From: Arthrobacter sp. Leaf337
GTDB taxonomy: Bacteria; Actinomycetota; Actinomycetes; Actinomycetales; Micrococcaceae
Length of the DNA: 64,000 bases
Assembly: GCF_001423745.1 (NCBI RefSeq)
Contig: NZ_LMPC01000009.1
Coordinates: forward strand, 1-64,000
Direction of reading: 5' to 3'
The notes under the pieces are model-generated. The model was not told the DNA's origin. It ran no database searches and was given only the letters and a program-made list of their open reading frames with translations. This document shows positions 26,858 through 37,736 of this stretch, piece after piece. The position numbers and the translations under genes are program-made. Position 1 is the first letter of the stretch, and each line of letters opens with the position of its first letter.

Positions 26858-26893
26858 TTGAAAGTTCAAACCTTAACCTTCGACTTGAAGGTT
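26858..26893 (-). promoter_or_regulatory. Repeat-rich ftsZ control region
   Basis: Within the ftsQ-ftsZ gap are the palindrome TTGAA-AG-TTCAA (26858-26869), the tandem CCTTAACCTT, and a hairpin AACCTTC-GACTT-GAAGGTT (26875-26881 with 26887-26893). The octamer TTAACCTT (26873-26880) recurs upstream of the MerR gene at 63372-63379. This looks like an operator region 50-90 bases before ftsZ. Confidence 0.45.
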
Positions 26894-27081
26894 ATAGTTA
26901 TGTCAAGTAACTCATGCTGTGACGCTATTTCCTATGCCTGAGACATTCAATGACCTGATCCGCGTGTCGTTGGAATACCCGCTAAATAGAGCGGAAATCG
27001 CCGCGGATGACGGTCGCCGGCCTGCCGGCCCCAGAGCGCATGTGAATGCCTGTCCCGCTGCTTGCACCGGGAGATCGTCCA

Positions 27082-27951
27082 CTATCGTGTCACGGGATGC
27101 CGCGGCACGCTGACATCGTAGACCTGGACAGGATTCTTGGGGTTGGCCGGCGCCTTGAGCAAGGCTTCGAGCACCTTGGCCTTAAGCTCCTTCTCCCCCG
27201 CGTTGCCCCAGACAATGGTCTGTCCGTCAACAAGTTTGAGTTCGACGGCGTCAACGGATTTCGCCGACGCATCGGACAGCCGGGCGAGGACGTCGGCAGG
27301 CAGCGCGGCCAGCACCGCGGTGATGGCCTTGAAAAGATCCTTGCCGATCACCCCTGCCCCGCCGTCGATCACCGGCAACAGGATGCTGCCCGGCTCCTGG
27401 GTGGTGCCGAGCTGCACGCCGTCAACATCAACGAGCTGGAACACCTCCCCCTGCTTCACCAGGGCGACCGGGGTGCGTTCCTGGATGTGTACCACCAGTA
27501 CCGACGGCGGCCGCGCTTCGGTGGTCACGTCCTTGACCTGCACGAGGGGTTGCAGGAGCTGCTTCACCTCGTCGTCGTGGACCTGCGGCAGCGGCTTGCC
27601 GTGCAGCGGCTTGAGCGCGTCCTGGACCTGCTGCGGCGTGAGCATCTTGGTTCCGTCCACGGACACGGTCTGCACGGCGAACACCGGCGAGTAGACGGCG
27701 GCTGCCAGCAGGCCGGCCACCAGGGCAGCTACGATGCACACAGCCAGGATGATGTTCCGCCGGATCCGCTTGCCTTTGGGTTCCGGGAAGGACAGCACAT
27801 TGTCCGTGGCGCGTTGGGGAGCAGATGCGACGTCGGCAGCGGGCGCGGGCCTGGACGCGGAAATCACGTCTGAGCGGCCGCTTGCCGGTTCGGCCTTTCC
27901 CCTGCCGGCGGGTGCCCCCGTCTTGTACGTGGGCCGGCGCGTACTAGGCAC
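27082..27951 (-). CDS. ftsQ: Cell division protein FtsQ
   Basis: This 289-residue single-pass membrane protein has a cytoplasmic Pro/Arg-rich N-terminus, a transmembrane helix (about residues 65-88), and an extracellular POTRA domain beginning FAVQTVSVDGTKMLTPQQVQ (about 91-110). The FtsQ/DivIB domain follows with VHIQERTPVALVKQG and LVDVDGVQL. It links the septal ring to wall synthesis. The GTG start overlaps the murC stop by eight bases (GTGCCTAG). Confidence 0.94.
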   Translation of the reverse strand: MPSTRRPTYKTGAPAGRGKAEPASGRSDVISASRPAPAADVASAPQRATDNVLSFPEPKGKRIRRNIILAVCIVAALVAGLLAAAVYSPVFAVQTVSVDGTKMLTPQQVQDALKPLHGKPLPQVHDDEVKQLLQPLVQVKDVTTEARPPSVLVVHIQERTPVALVKQGEVFQLVDVDGVQLGTTQEPGSILLPVIDGGAGVIGKDLFKAITAVLAALPADVLARLSDASAKSVDAVELKLVDGQTIVWGNAGEKELKAKVLEALLKAPANPKNPVQVYDVSVPRHPVTR

Positions 27952-29347
27952 CCGGTGCCTCCGCCACTAGTGCCTCAACGATCAGCGGGCCGTAGGCGGT
28001 AACGTCGCCGGCGCCGGCCGTGAGCACAATATCCCCGGGCGCCGCGTTGGCGACGACGGCGCGGACTGCATCGTCGGCAGCGACCAGCCGGCCGCCCCCG
28101 GAGAGGCGGTCACCGATCAGCTGGCTGCTGACCCCGGGAATCGGATCCTCGCGGGCCGGGTAGATGTCCAGCACCAGAGCGGTGTCGGCAGCATTGAGCG
28201 CTTCGGCAAACTCGGCAGCAAACTCGCGTGTGCGGGAAAACAGGTGCGGCTGGAAAAGGACATGCACCTTGTGGTTCCCTGCGACGGATCGTGCCGCAGC
28301 AAGCGCCGCCCGGACTTCCGTGGGGTGGTGGGCGTAGTCATCGTAGACCCGGACGCCCCGCCCTTCGCCTTTGAATTCGAAGCGCCGTGATGCTCCGGAG
28401 AAATGGGCCAGGGCGCCGGAGGCCGGCCCGGGGGCGACACCCAGTTCCAGTGCCACGGCGAATGCCGCGGCAGCATTGAGCGCGTTGTGGCGGCCGGGAA
28501 CCTGGAGCTCCAGCGCAAACTTTCCCGCGGGGGTGGAAACCCACACGTCGCCCGGTCCGCCGTCGTGCAGCCTCAGCTGCGAATCTTCGGCAGTGCCGTA
28601 GGTGACCACCCTGGTGTTGCCCCGTGCCGTTGTCCGCTCCGCCAGCGCGCGGGCGCCGGGATCATCGGCACAGGCCACCAGGACGCCGTCGGCCGGGAGC
28701 AGTTCGGTGAAACGGTCAAACGACTCGTAGACGGCCTCGGCGGTGCCGTAGTAGTCGAGGTGGTCGGGTTCGACGTTGGTGACAACGGCAATGTGCGGAC
28801 GGTAGTTGAGGAACGATCCGTCGGATTCGTCGGCCTCGGCAACGAAGATGTCCGACGTGCCGCTGGCCGCGTTGACCCCCAGCGCCGGGACGTTGGCGCC
28901 TATTGCAAACGTGGGGTCCAGGCCGGCGCCCTGCAGCAGCACTGTGATCATCGACGTCGTGGTTGACTTCCCGTGGGTTCCGGCTACCGTGACCACACGG
29001 TCACCGGCCATGGTCGCCGCCAGCGCCTCGGACCGGTGAAGCACGGGCAGCCCGGCGTCACGCGCGGCCAGGAGTTCCGGATTGTCCGGGCGGATGGCGG
29101 AGCCCGCCACCACGGACTGGGCAGCACCAAGGTTGCCCGCGGCATAGCCCACATGGATGCCTGCGCCTGCAGCGGCGAGGTCCGCCATGACGGGCAGGTC
29201 CTTGGCGTCGGAACCGGTCACGGGGACGCCCCGGGCCACCATGATCCGGGCCACGGCGGACATGCCCACGCCGCCCACGCCGATGAAGTGCACGCGGCCC
29301 AGGGATTCAAGGCTCTGCGTGCCCGTAGCTGCTGTGGGCGTGGTCAT
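27944..29347 (-). CDS. murC: UDP-N-acetylmuramate--L-alanine ligase
   Basis: This 467-residue Mur ligase adds L-alanine to UDP-MurNAc. The Rossmann start [18 protein letters not shown] (about residues 19-36) is typical of MurC. The ATP loop [11 protein letters not shown] is near residue 122, DESDGSF and [11 protein letters not shown] are in the central domain, and [13 protein letters not shown] in the C-terminal domain. Its ATG overlaps the murG stop by four bases, and its stop overlaps ftsQ by eight. Confidence 0.97.
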   Translation of the reverse strand: MTTPTAATGTQSLESLGRVHFIGVGGVGMSAVARIMVARGVPVTGSDAKDLPVMADLAAAGAGIHVGYAAGNLGAAQSVVAGSAIRPDNPELLAARDAGLPVLHRSEALAATMAGDRVVTVAGTHGKSTTTSMITVLLQGAGLDPTFAIGANVPALGVNAASGTSDIFVAEADESDGSFLNYRPHIAVVTNVEPDHLDYYGTAEAVYESFDRFTELLPADGVLVACADDPGARALAERTTARGNTRVVTYGTAEDSQLRLHDGGPGDVWVSTPAGKFALELQVPGRHNALNAAAAFAVALELGVAPGPASGALAHFSGASRRFEFKGEGRGVRVYDDYAHHPTEVRAALAAARSVAGNHKVHVLFQPHLFSRTREFAAEFAEALNAADTALVLDIYPAREDPIPGVSSQLIGDRLSGGGRLVAADDAVRAVVANAAPGDIVLTAGAGDVTAYGPLIVEALVAEAPGA

Positions 29348-30444
29348 TTGCTTACCGCTTCCAGGACAAGACCAGCCATGCGCTGATCTGCGTTTCGGAT
29401 ACCGAGTGCTTCGGCGCTGGCTGCCATCTTCGCCAGGCGGGCGGGATCTGACAGCAGCGGGATGATTTCACTGCTGACCCATGCGGGCGTGAACGATTCG
29501 TCATCAATGACCAGCGCCCCTCCTGCCGCTACCGGCCCGGCGGCGTTGAGGGCCTGCTCGCCGTTGCCGATCGGGAGCGGGACGAACACGGCCGGAACAC
29601 CCACGGCCGCGGTTTCGCAGACGGTGGCGGCCCCTGCGCGCCCCACCAGCAGGTCGGCGGCCGCGTAGATGTTCTCCATGCCGTCGACATACTCCACTTG
29701 CCGGTAGCCGTCAGCGGCGAGGGGCTTTCCTTCGCCGTCAAGGACCACCTTGCCCTTTCCGGTGATGTGGAGGGTCTGGATGCCGGCCTTGGCCAGTGCT
29801 TCCACGGACGCTGCGATCGTCCGGTTGATGCTCTGCGCACCGGATGAGCCGCCGGTGACAATGAGCGCGGGTTTGTCCTGGTCCAGCCCCAGCAGTTCAC
29901 GTGCCGCCTGCCGGGCGCCGGCACGGTCGAGCCCGGATACTTCCTTGCGCATCGGCATGCCGACGTGGCGCGCCCCGCGGAGTTTCGTGCCGGCGAAGGC
30001 TACGCCGACATGATGGCTGAACCGGGCGCCCACTTTGTTGGCCAGGCCGGCCCGCGTGTTGGCTTCATGGATGACGACGGGGATCCGGCGGCGCCGGGCG
30101 GCGAGGTAGAGCGGTGTACAGACGTAGCCGCCAACACCGACCAGAACGTCCGCCTGGGCGTCGTCGAGGATTCTTCCGGCCTGTTTGACCGCGCCCGCCA
30201 GCCGTCCGGGGAGCCGCAGCAGGTCGAGCGATGGCCTGCGGGGAAAGGGCACGCGGTCGATGGTGGCCAGCTCAAGGCCGGCTGCCGGGACCAGCCTGGT
30301 CTCCATCCCGCTGGGCGTTCCCACGGCCAGGAGTTGCACGTCCGGACGCACGTCACGCAACGCGGCCGCTATGGCCAGCAGCGGACTGATGTGTCCCGCT
30401 GTTCCGCCGCCGGCAAGGACTACTGACAAAGACTCGGCATTCAT
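29344..30444 (-). CDS. murG: UDP-N-acetylglucosamine--lipid-linked MurNAc-pentapeptide transferase
   Basis: This 366-residue GT28 glycosyltransferase converts lipid I to lipid II on the cytoplasmic membrane face. The N-terminal glycine-rich loop [20 protein letters not shown] (about residues 8-27) and the C-terminal donor-binding region with [13 protein letters not shown] and [11 protein letters not shown] are conserved. [14 protein letters not shown] is the acceptor-side loop. It is coupled to murC by an ATGA overlap and follows ftsW by six bases. Confidence 0.97.
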   Translation of the reverse strand: MNAESLSVVLAGGGTAGHISPLLAIAAALRDVRPDVQLLAVGTPSGMETRLVPAAGLELATIDRVPFPRRPSLDLLRLPGRLAGAVKQAGRILDDAQADVLVGVGGYVCTPLYLAARRRRIPVVIHEANTRAGLANKVGARFSHHVGVAFAGTKLRGARHVGMPMRKEVSGLDRAGARQAARELLGLDQDKPALIVTGGSSGAQSINRTIAASVEALAKAGIQTLHITGKGKVVLDGEGKPLAADGYRQVEYVDGMENIYAAADLLVGRAGAATVCETAAVGVPAVFVPLPIGNGEQALNAAGPVAAGGALVIDDESFTPAWVSSEIIPLLSDPARLAKMAASAEALGIRNADQRMAGLVLEAVSK

Positions 30445-30450
30445 TAAGTG

Positions 30451-31833
30451 CTATTTACGCTTTCGTGAGGTGTGTGGTCGCCCGCCCTTGGTGCGGAACT
30501 TGAGGAGCCGCTTGGGCTGGACGCTGGGCGCCATCTGTTCCCGGGCCAACGACAACACTACGCCGACGGCGCACAGTGACATCAGCAGCGCCGAACCGCC
30601 ATAGGAAATGAACGGCAGCGGCACTCCGATGACAGGGACGAGCCCGGTGACCACGGACATGTTGACGGTGGCCTGGCCCAGGAGCCACACCATGATGGTC
30701 CCGGCCAGCACACGGTGGAAGAGGTCCTCCTGCGCCACCACGACGCGGTAGATCGCGGCACCGAGGATGGCAAAGAGGATGAGTACGACGACGGTGCCTA
30801 CCAGGCCGAGTTCCTCGCCGATGATCGCGAAGATGAAGTCGTTATGGGCTTCCGGGATCCAGCTGTACTTCTGCCGGCTTTGCCCCAGGCCGACCCCGAG
30901 CCAGCCCCCGGAGGCCAGTCCGTACAGGCCGTTGGTTGACTGGTAGTTGGCGTCGATGCCTTCGCCACAGGAGTTTCCGGTCCACCACGAGGTAATCCGG
31001 CACATCCGGTTTGAGCTTGTCACAGCCATGAACCCGGCACCCGCCACGGCAATCAAAGCTGCTATGCCGAACATGTAGAGCGGGACCCCGGCGAAGAACA
31101 GGGCGGCGGCCATGATCATCATGATGATCATGCCGGTGCCGAGGTCATTTCCGGCCAGGACGAGGCCGATGATGCCGGCGGCAATGGGAAGGACCGGGAC
31201 CACCACATGCTGCCAGCGGTGGAGCAGTTTGGCTTTGACGGCCAGCACCGTGGCCATCCAGAGTGCGAGGGCCAGTTTGGCCGCTTCTGACGGCTGGAAG
31301 GTAATGCCGCCGAATTCAATCCAGTTCTGGTTGCCGTTGGTGCTGGTACCGATGAGCAAGACCAGGACGAGGAGCACATAGGCGCCGGCGATCCCAGGCC
31401 AGGCGAGGCGCTTAAGCCAGACGACATTAACCCGCGAGAGCACAAACATCAGGAACACCCCGATGGCGGCGAACATGCCCTGTTTGAGTGCTGCCGTGTA
31501 CGGCGACTCCCCCGCGGCAATGGCCTCGACGCTGGACGCGGACAGAACCATCATGATGCCGATGGCCGTAAGCGCGAGGGTGGAACCCAGGATGAGGTAG
31601 TAGGTGGAACCGTTGCGTGACTTTCCGGTTCCTTCCAGCTTCGCCCAGAAGCTTCGGTACCAGCCGCGGAGCCTGGCCAGCGGAGGCACATGGCCTGCCC
31701 GTGCAGTCCCGCGGGCCGGAGCCTGGGGTGACGGCGGCCGGGTCCCGGCGGCCTTGCCTGTCCGCGGGGCCGGGGGAAGCCGGGTGGCACCCCGCTGCTT
31801 GGCAGCCGGGGCACGGGTGGGCGTGCTGACCAT
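30451..31833 (-). CDS. ftsW: Peptidoglycan polymerase FtsW (SEDS family)
   Basis: This 460-residue protein has an N-terminal Pro/Arg-rich cytoplasmic tail of about 65 residues and then about ten hydrophobic segments. SEDS signatures are visible: NWIEFGGITFQPSEAAKLAL (about residues 182-201), GNDLGTGMIIM, EAHNDFIFAIIGEELGLVG and PVIGVPLPFISYGGSALL. The family polymerises lipid II with its class B partner, here FtsI in the same cluster. The extended basic tail is longer than in E. coli but common in Actinobacteria. Confidence 0.96.
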   Translation of the reverse strand: MVSTPTRAPAAKQRGATRLPPAPRTGKAAGTRPPSPQAPARGTARAGHVPPLARLRGWYRSFWAKLEGTGKSRNGSTYYLILGSTLALTAIGIMMVLSASSVEAIAAGESPYTAALKQGMFAAIGVFLMFVLSRVNVVWLKRLAWPGIAGAYVLLVLVLLIGTSTNGNQNWIEFGGITFQPSEAAKLALALWMATVLAVKAKLLHRWQHVVVPVLPIAAGIIGLVLAGNDLGTGMIIMMIMAAALFFAGVPLYMFGIAALIAVAGAGFMAVTSSNRMCRITSWWTGNSCGEGIDANYQSTNGLYGLASGGWLGVGLGQSRQKYSWIPEAHNDFIFAIIGEELGLVGTVVVLILFAILGAAIYRVVVAQEDLFHRVLAGTIMVWLLGQATVNMSVVTGLVPVIGVPLPFISYGGSALLMSLCAVGVVLSLAREQMAPSVQPKRLLKFRTKGGRPHTSRKRK

Positions 31834-31835
31834 TG

Positions 31836-33422
31836 TTACTCCTCGCCGGTCTGAGCCTGCCCTTCCACGAGCCCGCGGACAGCTTCGATGAAGGCATCGC
31901 CACGGTGAGCGTAGGAAGAGAACTGATCCATGGAAGCAGCCGCCGGGGCCATCAGCACAGTGTCCCCCGGAGAGGCCAGCTGCGCTGCCGCGGCTACGGC
32001 CTGGGCCATTACAGTTTCCCCGTAGATCGGCGAGGGCACCGTGCCGGCGTCGTCCGTTTCGGCAGACTGCACATTTTCAGTGTCGCCCTTGCTGCGCCCG
32101 ATCACGGGGACATCCGGTGCGTGTCGCTTGAGGGCGTCCGAGAGCGGGGCAGTGTCAGCTCCGATCAGGACGACGGCCTTCAGGCGGCCCGCCTGTTCCT
32201 TGACCAGCTCGTCGTAGCTCACACCCTTGGAGAGGCCGCCGGCAATCCAGATGACGTTGCTGAACGCGGACAGGGACGCCGCCGCTGCGTGCGGGTTGGT
32301 TGCTTTCGAGTCGTTGATCCACAGCACGTCGTTGTGGCGGGCAACGAGCTGGATCCGGTGCTCTCCCGGAATGTAGTTCTTCAGTCCCTGCCGCACGGCC
32401 TGTGGTTCCACACCGTACGCCCGGACCAGCGCTGCCGCTGCCAGGGCGTTGGCCACCATGTGGCGCGGTGCCACCGGACCGAGGTCCGCCATGGCGGCAA
32501 GCTCGGCGGCGCTGTCCTTGCGCTCGGCGATGAAAGCGCGGTCCACCAGGAGGCCCTCGACCACGCCGAGCATGCTGATGGCCGGCGTCAGCGTGGTGAA
32601 TCCGACGGCGCGGCAGCCTTCCACGACGTCCGCGCCCTCCACCATCCGTTCGGTTTCGATCTGTTCGGCGTTGTAGATGCAGGCCTTTTGGGTCTGCTCG
32701 TAGACCTTGGCCTTGTCGGCCAGGTACGAAGCGTAGGATCCGTGCCAGTCCACGTGGTCCTCGGCGACGTTGAGGCAGACACTTGCCACCGGAGAGACGG
32801 AGTGGCTCCAGTGCAGCTGGAAACTCGACAATTCGACCGCAAGGACGTCGTACTCCACCGGATCCCGCAGGGCGTCCAGGATGGGCGTGCCGACGTTCCC
32901 GACGGCGATGGCCTTGAGCCCGGCGGCCTGCAGCATGGATTCGGTCAGGCCCACGGTTGTGGTCTTCCCGTTCGTTCCGGTGATGGTCAGCCAGTCCGCG
33001 GTCTTGCGGCCCTTCCGCTCACGCACCCGCCAGGCGAGTTCCACATCGCCCCAGACCGGGATGTGGGTCCGGGCAGCCAACGCGAGGAGGGCCTGGTCCG
33101 GCCGCCATCCCGGTGAGGTCACGATCAGGTCCGGCTTCTGGCCGTCGATCTTCGGCATGGTGTGCACGGCATCCTCGCCGAGGAGGACATCCACGGCGCC
33201 GACGATTTTCAGGGTGTCCGCCTGGGCGCGGGCCTTCGGGCTCGTGGCCGCGTCCACTACCACCACGCGGGCACCGAGTTCGATCAGGGTGTCGGCGGCA
33301 GCGAATCCGGATACGCCGATGCCCGTCACGACCACCCGGAGGCCGGACCAGTCGGAGTCCCAGCTCACGAGGTTCTCGAGCCGGGGGGACGTTGCCAGCG
33401 GCGAAGGTATAGGACTGCTCAC
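31836..33422 (-). CDS. murD: UDP-N-acetylmuramoylalanine--D-glutamate ligase
   Basis: This 528-residue Mur ligase adds D-glutamate. It shows [20 protein letters not shown] at the N-terminus, the ATP loop [15 protein letters not shown] near residue 148, [16 protein letters not shown], and the C-terminal [15 protein letters not shown] motif. I chose the GTG at 33420-33422, overlapping the mraY stop by four bases; an ATG five codons upstream (33437) is the alternative. An insertion-like stretch near residue 455 ([20 protein letters not shown]) makes it somewhat longer than average. Confidence 0.95.
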   Translation of the reverse strand: MSSPIPSPLATSPRLENLVSWDSDWSGLRVVVTGIGVSGFAAADTLIELGARVVVVDAATSPKARAQADTLKIVGAVDVLLGEDAVHTMPKIDGQKPDLIVTSPGWRPDQALLALAARTHIPVWGDVELAWRVRERKGRKTADWLTITGTNGKTTTVGLTESMLQAAGLKAIAVGNVGTPILDALRDPVEYDVLAVELSSFQLHWSHSVSPVASVCLNVAEDHVDWHGSYASYLADKAKVYEQTQKACIYNAEQIETERMVEGADVVEGCRAVGFTTLTPAISMLGVVEGLLVDRAFIAERKDSAAELAAMADLGPVAPRHMVANALAAAALVRAYGVEPQAVRQGLKNYIPGEHRIQLVARHNDVLWINDSKATNPHAAAASLSAFSNVIWIAGGLSKGVSYDELVKEQAGRLKAVVLIGADTAPLSDALKRHAPDVPVIGRSKGDTENVQSAETDDAGTVPSPIYGETVMAQAVAAAAQLASPGDTVLMAPAAASMDQFSSYAHRGDAFIEAVRGLVEGQAQTGEE

Positions 33423-34528
33423 AGCAGGACCACCCATTCTGCGTAGAAGATACCAAGGCCTGCGGCGACGAAGAGGCCGCCGAGGATCCAGAACCGAACC
33501 ACCACGGTGACTTCCGCCCAGCCCTTGAGTTCAAAGTGGTGCTGGAGCGGGGCCATTTTGAAGAAGCGCTTGCCCTTGGTGATCTTGAAGTAGCCCACCT
33601 GGATGATCACCGAAAGGGTGATCAGGACGAAGAGTCCGCCGATGAAGGCGAGCAGCAGTTCGGTCCGGGACAGGATGGCGAAACCGGCAACGGCGCCGCC
33701 AATGGCCAGCGAGCCGGTGTCGCCCATGAAGATCTTCGCCGGAGACGTGTTCCACCACAGGAAGCCAACCAGGGCAGCGCTGAGGATTGCTGCAAGGAGT
33801 GCCAGGTCCAGCGGGTCCCGGACCGAATAGCAGCCGCCGCCGGCCTGCCGCGGCGAGCCGCAGGCCTGGTTGCTCTGCCAGATTCCCATCAGCGTGTACG
33901 CGCCGAACACCATGACCGATGCCCCGGCAGCCAGTCCGTCCAGACCGTCCGTGAGGTTCACGCCATTGGTGGCCGCCGTGACGATCAGGTTGGACCACAG
34001 AACAAACAGGATGGCGCCCAGGACGGTGCCGCCGAAGGCAAGGTTCAGCCAGGGGATGTCCCGCACCAGGGAGATCTGCGTGGATGCCGGAGTTACGCCG
34101 TCCGCATTGGGAAAATTCAAGGCCAGGACCGCGAAAATGATGCCGACGGCGCCCTGCAGCACCAGTTTGGCTTTTGCGTCCAGGCCAAGGCTGCGCTGCT
34201 TGGAAATCTTGATGAAGTCGTCCAGGAAGCCTACGAGACCCATTCCCACCATCAGGAACAGCAGCAGGAGCGCAGAGGCCGACGGTCCGGCTGACCGCGG
34301 ATTCAGCATCCACATGATGAGGTGGGTCAGCGCGTAGCTCAGCAGGACCGCGAAGACCACGACGGTACCGCCCATGGTGGGCGTGCCGCGTTTCGTGTGA
34401 TGGGAGGTAGGTCCGTCGTCGCGGATGAACTGGCCGTAGCTCTTCCGTACCAGCAGACGGATGAACAGCGGGGTTCCCACCAATGCAAACAGCAGGGCCA
34501 GGCCAGCGCCGATCAGCAGTGCAATCAC
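33419..34528 (-). CDS. mraY: Phospho-N-acetylmuramoyl-pentapeptide-transferase
   Basis: This 369-residue integral membrane enzyme makes lipid I from undecaprenyl phosphate and UDP-MurNAc-pentapeptide. It has about ten hydrophobic segments and the family motifs [16 protein letters not shown] (about residues 40-55), the FLDDFIKI aspartate pair near 105, [17 protein letters not shown] (about 186-202), [12 protein letters not shown] and [10 protein letters not shown]. It overlaps murF and murD by four bases each. Confidence 0.97.
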   Translation of the reverse strand: MIALLIGAGLALLFALVGTPLFIRLLVRKSYGQFIRDDGPTSHHTKRGTPTMGGTVVVFAVLLSYALTHLIMWMLNPRSAGPSASALLLLFLMVGMGLVGFLDDFIKISKQRSLGLDAKAKLVLQGAVGIIFAVLALNFPNADGVTPASTQISLVRDIPWLNLAFGGTVLGAILFVLWSNLIVTAATNGVNLTDGLDGLAAGASVMVFGAYTLMGIWQSNQACGSPRQAGGGCYSVRDPLDLALLAAILSAALVGFLWWNTSPAKIFMGDTGSLAIGGAVAGFAILSRTELLLAFIGGLFVLITLSVIIQVGYFKITKGKRFFKMAPLQHHFELKGWAEVTVVVRFWILGGLFVAAGLGIFYAEWVVLL

Positions 34529-36000
34529 AGCGACTCGCTCCCTTCATTGGCGGTTGCTCGGACTTGTGGGGGTAATGCTATCCGATCCCCCAAATGCCTC
34601 AGTCCCACGCTGTTGGAAGACTTGAAGAGGACCAGATCGCCGGGTTCCAGTTCCCGTTGGAGCAGATCGTAGGCTTCGTCGACGGACTCAGCGAAGACGC
34701 ATTCGTCCCCCCATGAGCCTTCGTTCACGGCGGAGACATAGAGCGAACGCGCCTCGCGGCCAACTACCACCAGGCGGGAAATGTTGAGCCGCACCACCTG
34801 CGTGCCCACTGCCATGTGCTCCCGAATGGACTCGTCGCCCAGTTCCAGCATGGCGCCCAGGACGGCCCAGGTGCGGCGTCCGCGGCCCAGGTCCGCCAGC
34901 GTCCGCAGCGCGGCCCGCATCGATTCAGGGTTGGCGTTGTAGGCATCGTTGATGATGGTTACGCCGTCAGGCCGCTCGGTGCGTTCCATCCGCCAGCGGC
35001 TGGCGGCGGTCTGTGCGCTGAGGGATGCCGTGATCCGTTCCGCCGGGATGCCGGCGGCATAGGCCGCGCCGGCTGCCGCCAGGAGGTTGGTCACATGGTG
35101 CGCCCCGATCAGCCGGCTGCGGACCTGGTGCCCCGCGGCGTCGCCGGGGAAGAGAAGCTCGAACTCGGGATTGCCTGCCGCATTCGTCTCGACGTGGACG
35201 GCGCGCAGTCCGGCGGCCGGGACGTCATCTGCGGCCTGCGCGGAGAACCCCAGGACGTTCGCTTTGGTCCTGCTTGTCATGGCTGCGACGCGGCCGTCAT
35301 CGAGGTTGAGCACGGCCGTCCCGCTGTCAGGGAGGGCTTCTACGAGTTCGCCCTTGGCAACGGCGATGTTGTCCACGCCGCCGAACTCCCCTGCATGGGC
35401 GGTACCGATGCCCAGGACCACCCCGATCTCGGGCTGGACCATGTCTGCGAGGTAGCGGATGTGTCCCACCCCGGTGGCGCCCATTTCGATCACGAGGTAA
35501 CGGGTTCCGAAGCCGGCTTTGAATACCGTCAGCGGAACTCCCACTTCGCCGTTGTAGGAGCCTTGGGGCGAGACAGTATTGCCTTCCGCGGAAAGGATTC
35601 CGGCAAGGAGGTCCTTGGTGGTGGTTTTCCCGGCCGAACCGGTGATGCCGATAACCGTGAACTCCGAACCCTCGGCCTCGCGTCGGGCCCGGATCCGGCG
35701 CACGGATTCGGCGGCCAGAGCGCCCATGGCGAGGACCGCGTCTTCCACCACAATGGAGGGGTGGGGACTGCCGGAGTGATCGGCAGCGTCCCGTTCCACC
35801 AGGGCAAGGACAGCGCCGCGCGCGAAGGCCGCGCCGATGAAGTCGTGGCCGTCAGCAGTCTCCCCGGGCTTCGCCACGTAGAGGGACCCCTCCGTGGCTT
35901 CCCGGGAGTCCGTGACCACTGTCGTGGGCGTGATGGTCGGATCGGCGGCAAGGCGGCCGTCTGTAATTTCGGCAATTTCCGCCGCAGTAAATGCAATCAT
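34525..36000 (-). CDS. murF: UDP-N-acetylmuramoyl-tripeptide--D-alanyl-D-alanine ligase
   Basis: This 491-residue ligase adds D-Ala-D-Ala to complete the pentapeptide. The N-terminal domain begins with [11 protein letters not shown], the ATP loop is [18 protein letters not shown] near residue 118, and [18 protein letters not shown] lies near 345, a MurF hallmark. The following [14 protein letters not shown] is also typical. It follows murE by six bases and overlaps mraY by four, as part of the single dcw transcript. Confidence 0.96.
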   Translation of the reverse strand: MIAFTAAEIAEITDGRLAADPTITPTTVVTDSREATEGSLYVAKPGETADGHDFIGAAFARGAVLALVERDAADHSGSPHPSIVVEDAVLAMGALAAESVRRIRARREAEGSEFTVIGITGSAGKTTTKDLLAGILSAEGNTVSPQGSYNGEVGVPLTVFKAGFGTRYLVIEMGATGVGHIRYLADMVQPEIGVVLGIGTAHAGEFGGVDNIAVAKGELVEALPDSGTAVLNLDDGRVAAMTSRTKANVLGFSAQAADDVPAAGLRAVHVETNAAGNPEFELLFPGDAAGHQVRSRLIGAHHVTNLLAAAGAAYAAGIPAERITASLSAQTAASRWRMERTERPDGVTIINDAYNANPESMRAALRTLADLGRGRRTWAVLGAMLELGDESIREHMAVGTQVVRLNISRLVVVGREARSLYVSAVNEGSWGDECVFAESVDEAYDLLQRELEPGDLVLFKSSNSVGLRHLGDRIALPPQVRATANEGSESL

Positions 36001-36006
36001 CTCGGT

Positions 36007-37659
36007 CTAGGACTCTATCCGCTCGTCATTCAGAACGGTGAATCCGCGGGCTGTCAAGGCCTCGCGGAGCTCCACCCTGTCGTCGAGCGCCAGATTGACG
36101 CCTTTGACTTCCTGCCACACTTCATGGCCGCGGCCGGCCACCAGGATCGTGTCCTTCGCCTGCGCCATCTCCACAGCCTGCCTGATTGCCGCGTCGCGCG
36201 GAAACGACTCCAGGATGGTGCAGCCAAGGCGGTCGGTTTCCTTGGCCTCGTGCGCGCCCGCCAGGACGTCCGCGCGGATGGCCGCGGCGTCCTCGTCATG
36301 GGGGTCGTCGTCGGTAATGATCACCACATCCGCCAGCCGGGCGGCGATGGCACCCATGGCCGGCCGTTTGCCTTGGTCGCGCTGCCCTGTGGCTCCGAAG
36401 ACCACAATCACCTTCGAGCCGGGTTCGGGTGAGCGCACTGCTTCCAGGGCCCGCTGCAGGGCGTCCGGGTTGTGGGCAAAGTCGACGACGGCGGCCGGGG
36501 CGGTGCAGACGAGCTGCATGCGCCCGGGGACGGCCACGGTGAACGGATCGGCCGAGTCGAGGGCTGACTGCAGCGTCTCAGGGTCGACTCCGCTAGCCAG
36601 TACCATGACGGTTGCGAGGGCGGCGTTGGAAACATTGAAGCTGCCCGGAAGCCCCGTGTGAACGTGGAGTTCCGTGCCGTCACGGTGCCGTAGCCGGAAC
36701 TGCGTTCCCAGGCCCCGGGGCGCGGTGGCCGTGACAGCCCAGTCAGCACCGGATGCTGCGGGATCGATGCCCTGGGCTGTTGCCAGGGTGGTGACCGGAA
36801 TACCGGCACCGGCAGCAAGGCGGCGGCCCCAATCGTCGTCCACGGTGACTACCGCCTGCTTGGCGCGGGGGCGCGTAAAGAGCTCCGCTTTGGTCTGGAA
36901 ATATTCGTCCATGGTGCCGTGCAGGTCCAGATGGTCCTGGGTCAGGTTGGTGAACCCGGCGACGTCGAACTGCACACCGTCCACGCGGTGGAACGACACG
37001 GCGTGCGAGGAAACCTCCATGGAGGCGGCGTCCAGGCCACGCTCCCGCATCAGGGCCAGCAGTGCGTGGATGTCGGTGGACTCCGGTGTCGTCAGCAGGC
37101 TGGGAATGGGCTCACCGCCGGCCAGGATCTCGATGGTGCCGATCAGCCCGGTCTTGCGGCCCAGGGCCTGCAGCAGGGCGTTGATGAAATAGGTCGTGGT
37201 GGTCTTGCCGTTGGTGCCGGTGACGCCGAACAGTGCGGGCACAGCGCCGCCTACAGGCCGGCTCTGGTAGATCAGTGCCGCCAGCCCGCCCACCGCGCTG
37301 CGAGGCTTGTCAACCACGAGGACCGGCACGGGAGTGTCAGCGGACAGCGCAAGGAGCCTGGCGCCGTCGTCGTCCGTGACAACCGCAACAGCGCCCGCCG
37401 TGACGGCCTGCGATACGAAGTCCGCCCCGTGCCGGGCGGCGCCGGGGAGGGCAACGTAGAGGTCACCCGGCTGCACGGACCTGGAGTTCAGGGAGATCCC
37501 GGTGACCGGAATGGCGCTGGATGCCCCGGGAACGACGACGCCGACGGACTCGCCGATGATACCCAGCGGAACCGCGGCAACGGCGGACGGCCGGAACCCG
37601 GAACCGGGAACCGCGCCTCTCGTTGCGTCGGTACTGTCTGGGGCATGGTGCTCTGACAA
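36007..37659 (-). CDS. murE: UDP-N-acetylmuramoyl-L-alanyl-D-glutamate ligase MurE, probably L-lysine type
   Basis: This 550-residue ligase adds the third residue of the stem peptide. SLNSRSVQPGDLYVALPGAA, the ATP loop [14 protein letters not shown] (near residue 143) and SSHAVSFHRVDGVQFD are clear. The specificity motif near residues 450-456 reads DDDPHDED rather than the DNPRxE of diaminopimelate-adding enzymes, so L-lysine is the likely substrate, as in the lysine-type wall of Arthrobacter. The start is a TTG seven bases after GGAG. A 77-bp gap separates it from ftsI. Confidence 0.95.
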   Translation of the reverse strand: MSEHHAPDSTDATRGAVPGSGFRPSAVAAVPLGIIGESVGVVVPGASSAIPVTGISLNSRSVQPGDLYVALPGAARHGADFVSQAVTAGAVAVVTDDDGARLLALSADTPVPVLVVDKPRSAVGGLAALIYQSRPVGGAVPALFGVTGTNGKTTTTYFINALLQALGRKTGLIGTIEILAGGEPIPSLLTTPESTDIHALLALMRERGLDAASMEVSSHAVSFHRVDGVQFDVAGFTNLTQDHLDLHGTMDEYFQTKAELFTRPRAKQAVVTVDDDWGRRLAAGAGIPVTTLATAQGIDPAASGADWAVTATAPRGLGTQFRLRHRDGTELHVHTGLPGSFNVSNAALATVMVLASGVDPETLQSALDSADPFTVAVPGRMQLVCTAPAAVVDFAHNPDALQRALEAVRSPEPGSKVIVVFGATGQRDQGKRPAMGAIAARLADVVIITDDDPHDEDAAAIRADVLAGAHEAKETDRLGCTILESFPRDAAIRQAVEMAQAKDTILVAGRGHEVWQEVKGVNLALDDRVELREALTARGFTVLNDERIES

Positions 37660-37736
37660 GTGGATCTCCGTTGGCGCTAGTGGATCACACCGGGCGTAGG
37701 GGAAGATCCCCTGATGCGTACGATGTTGTGGACGTG

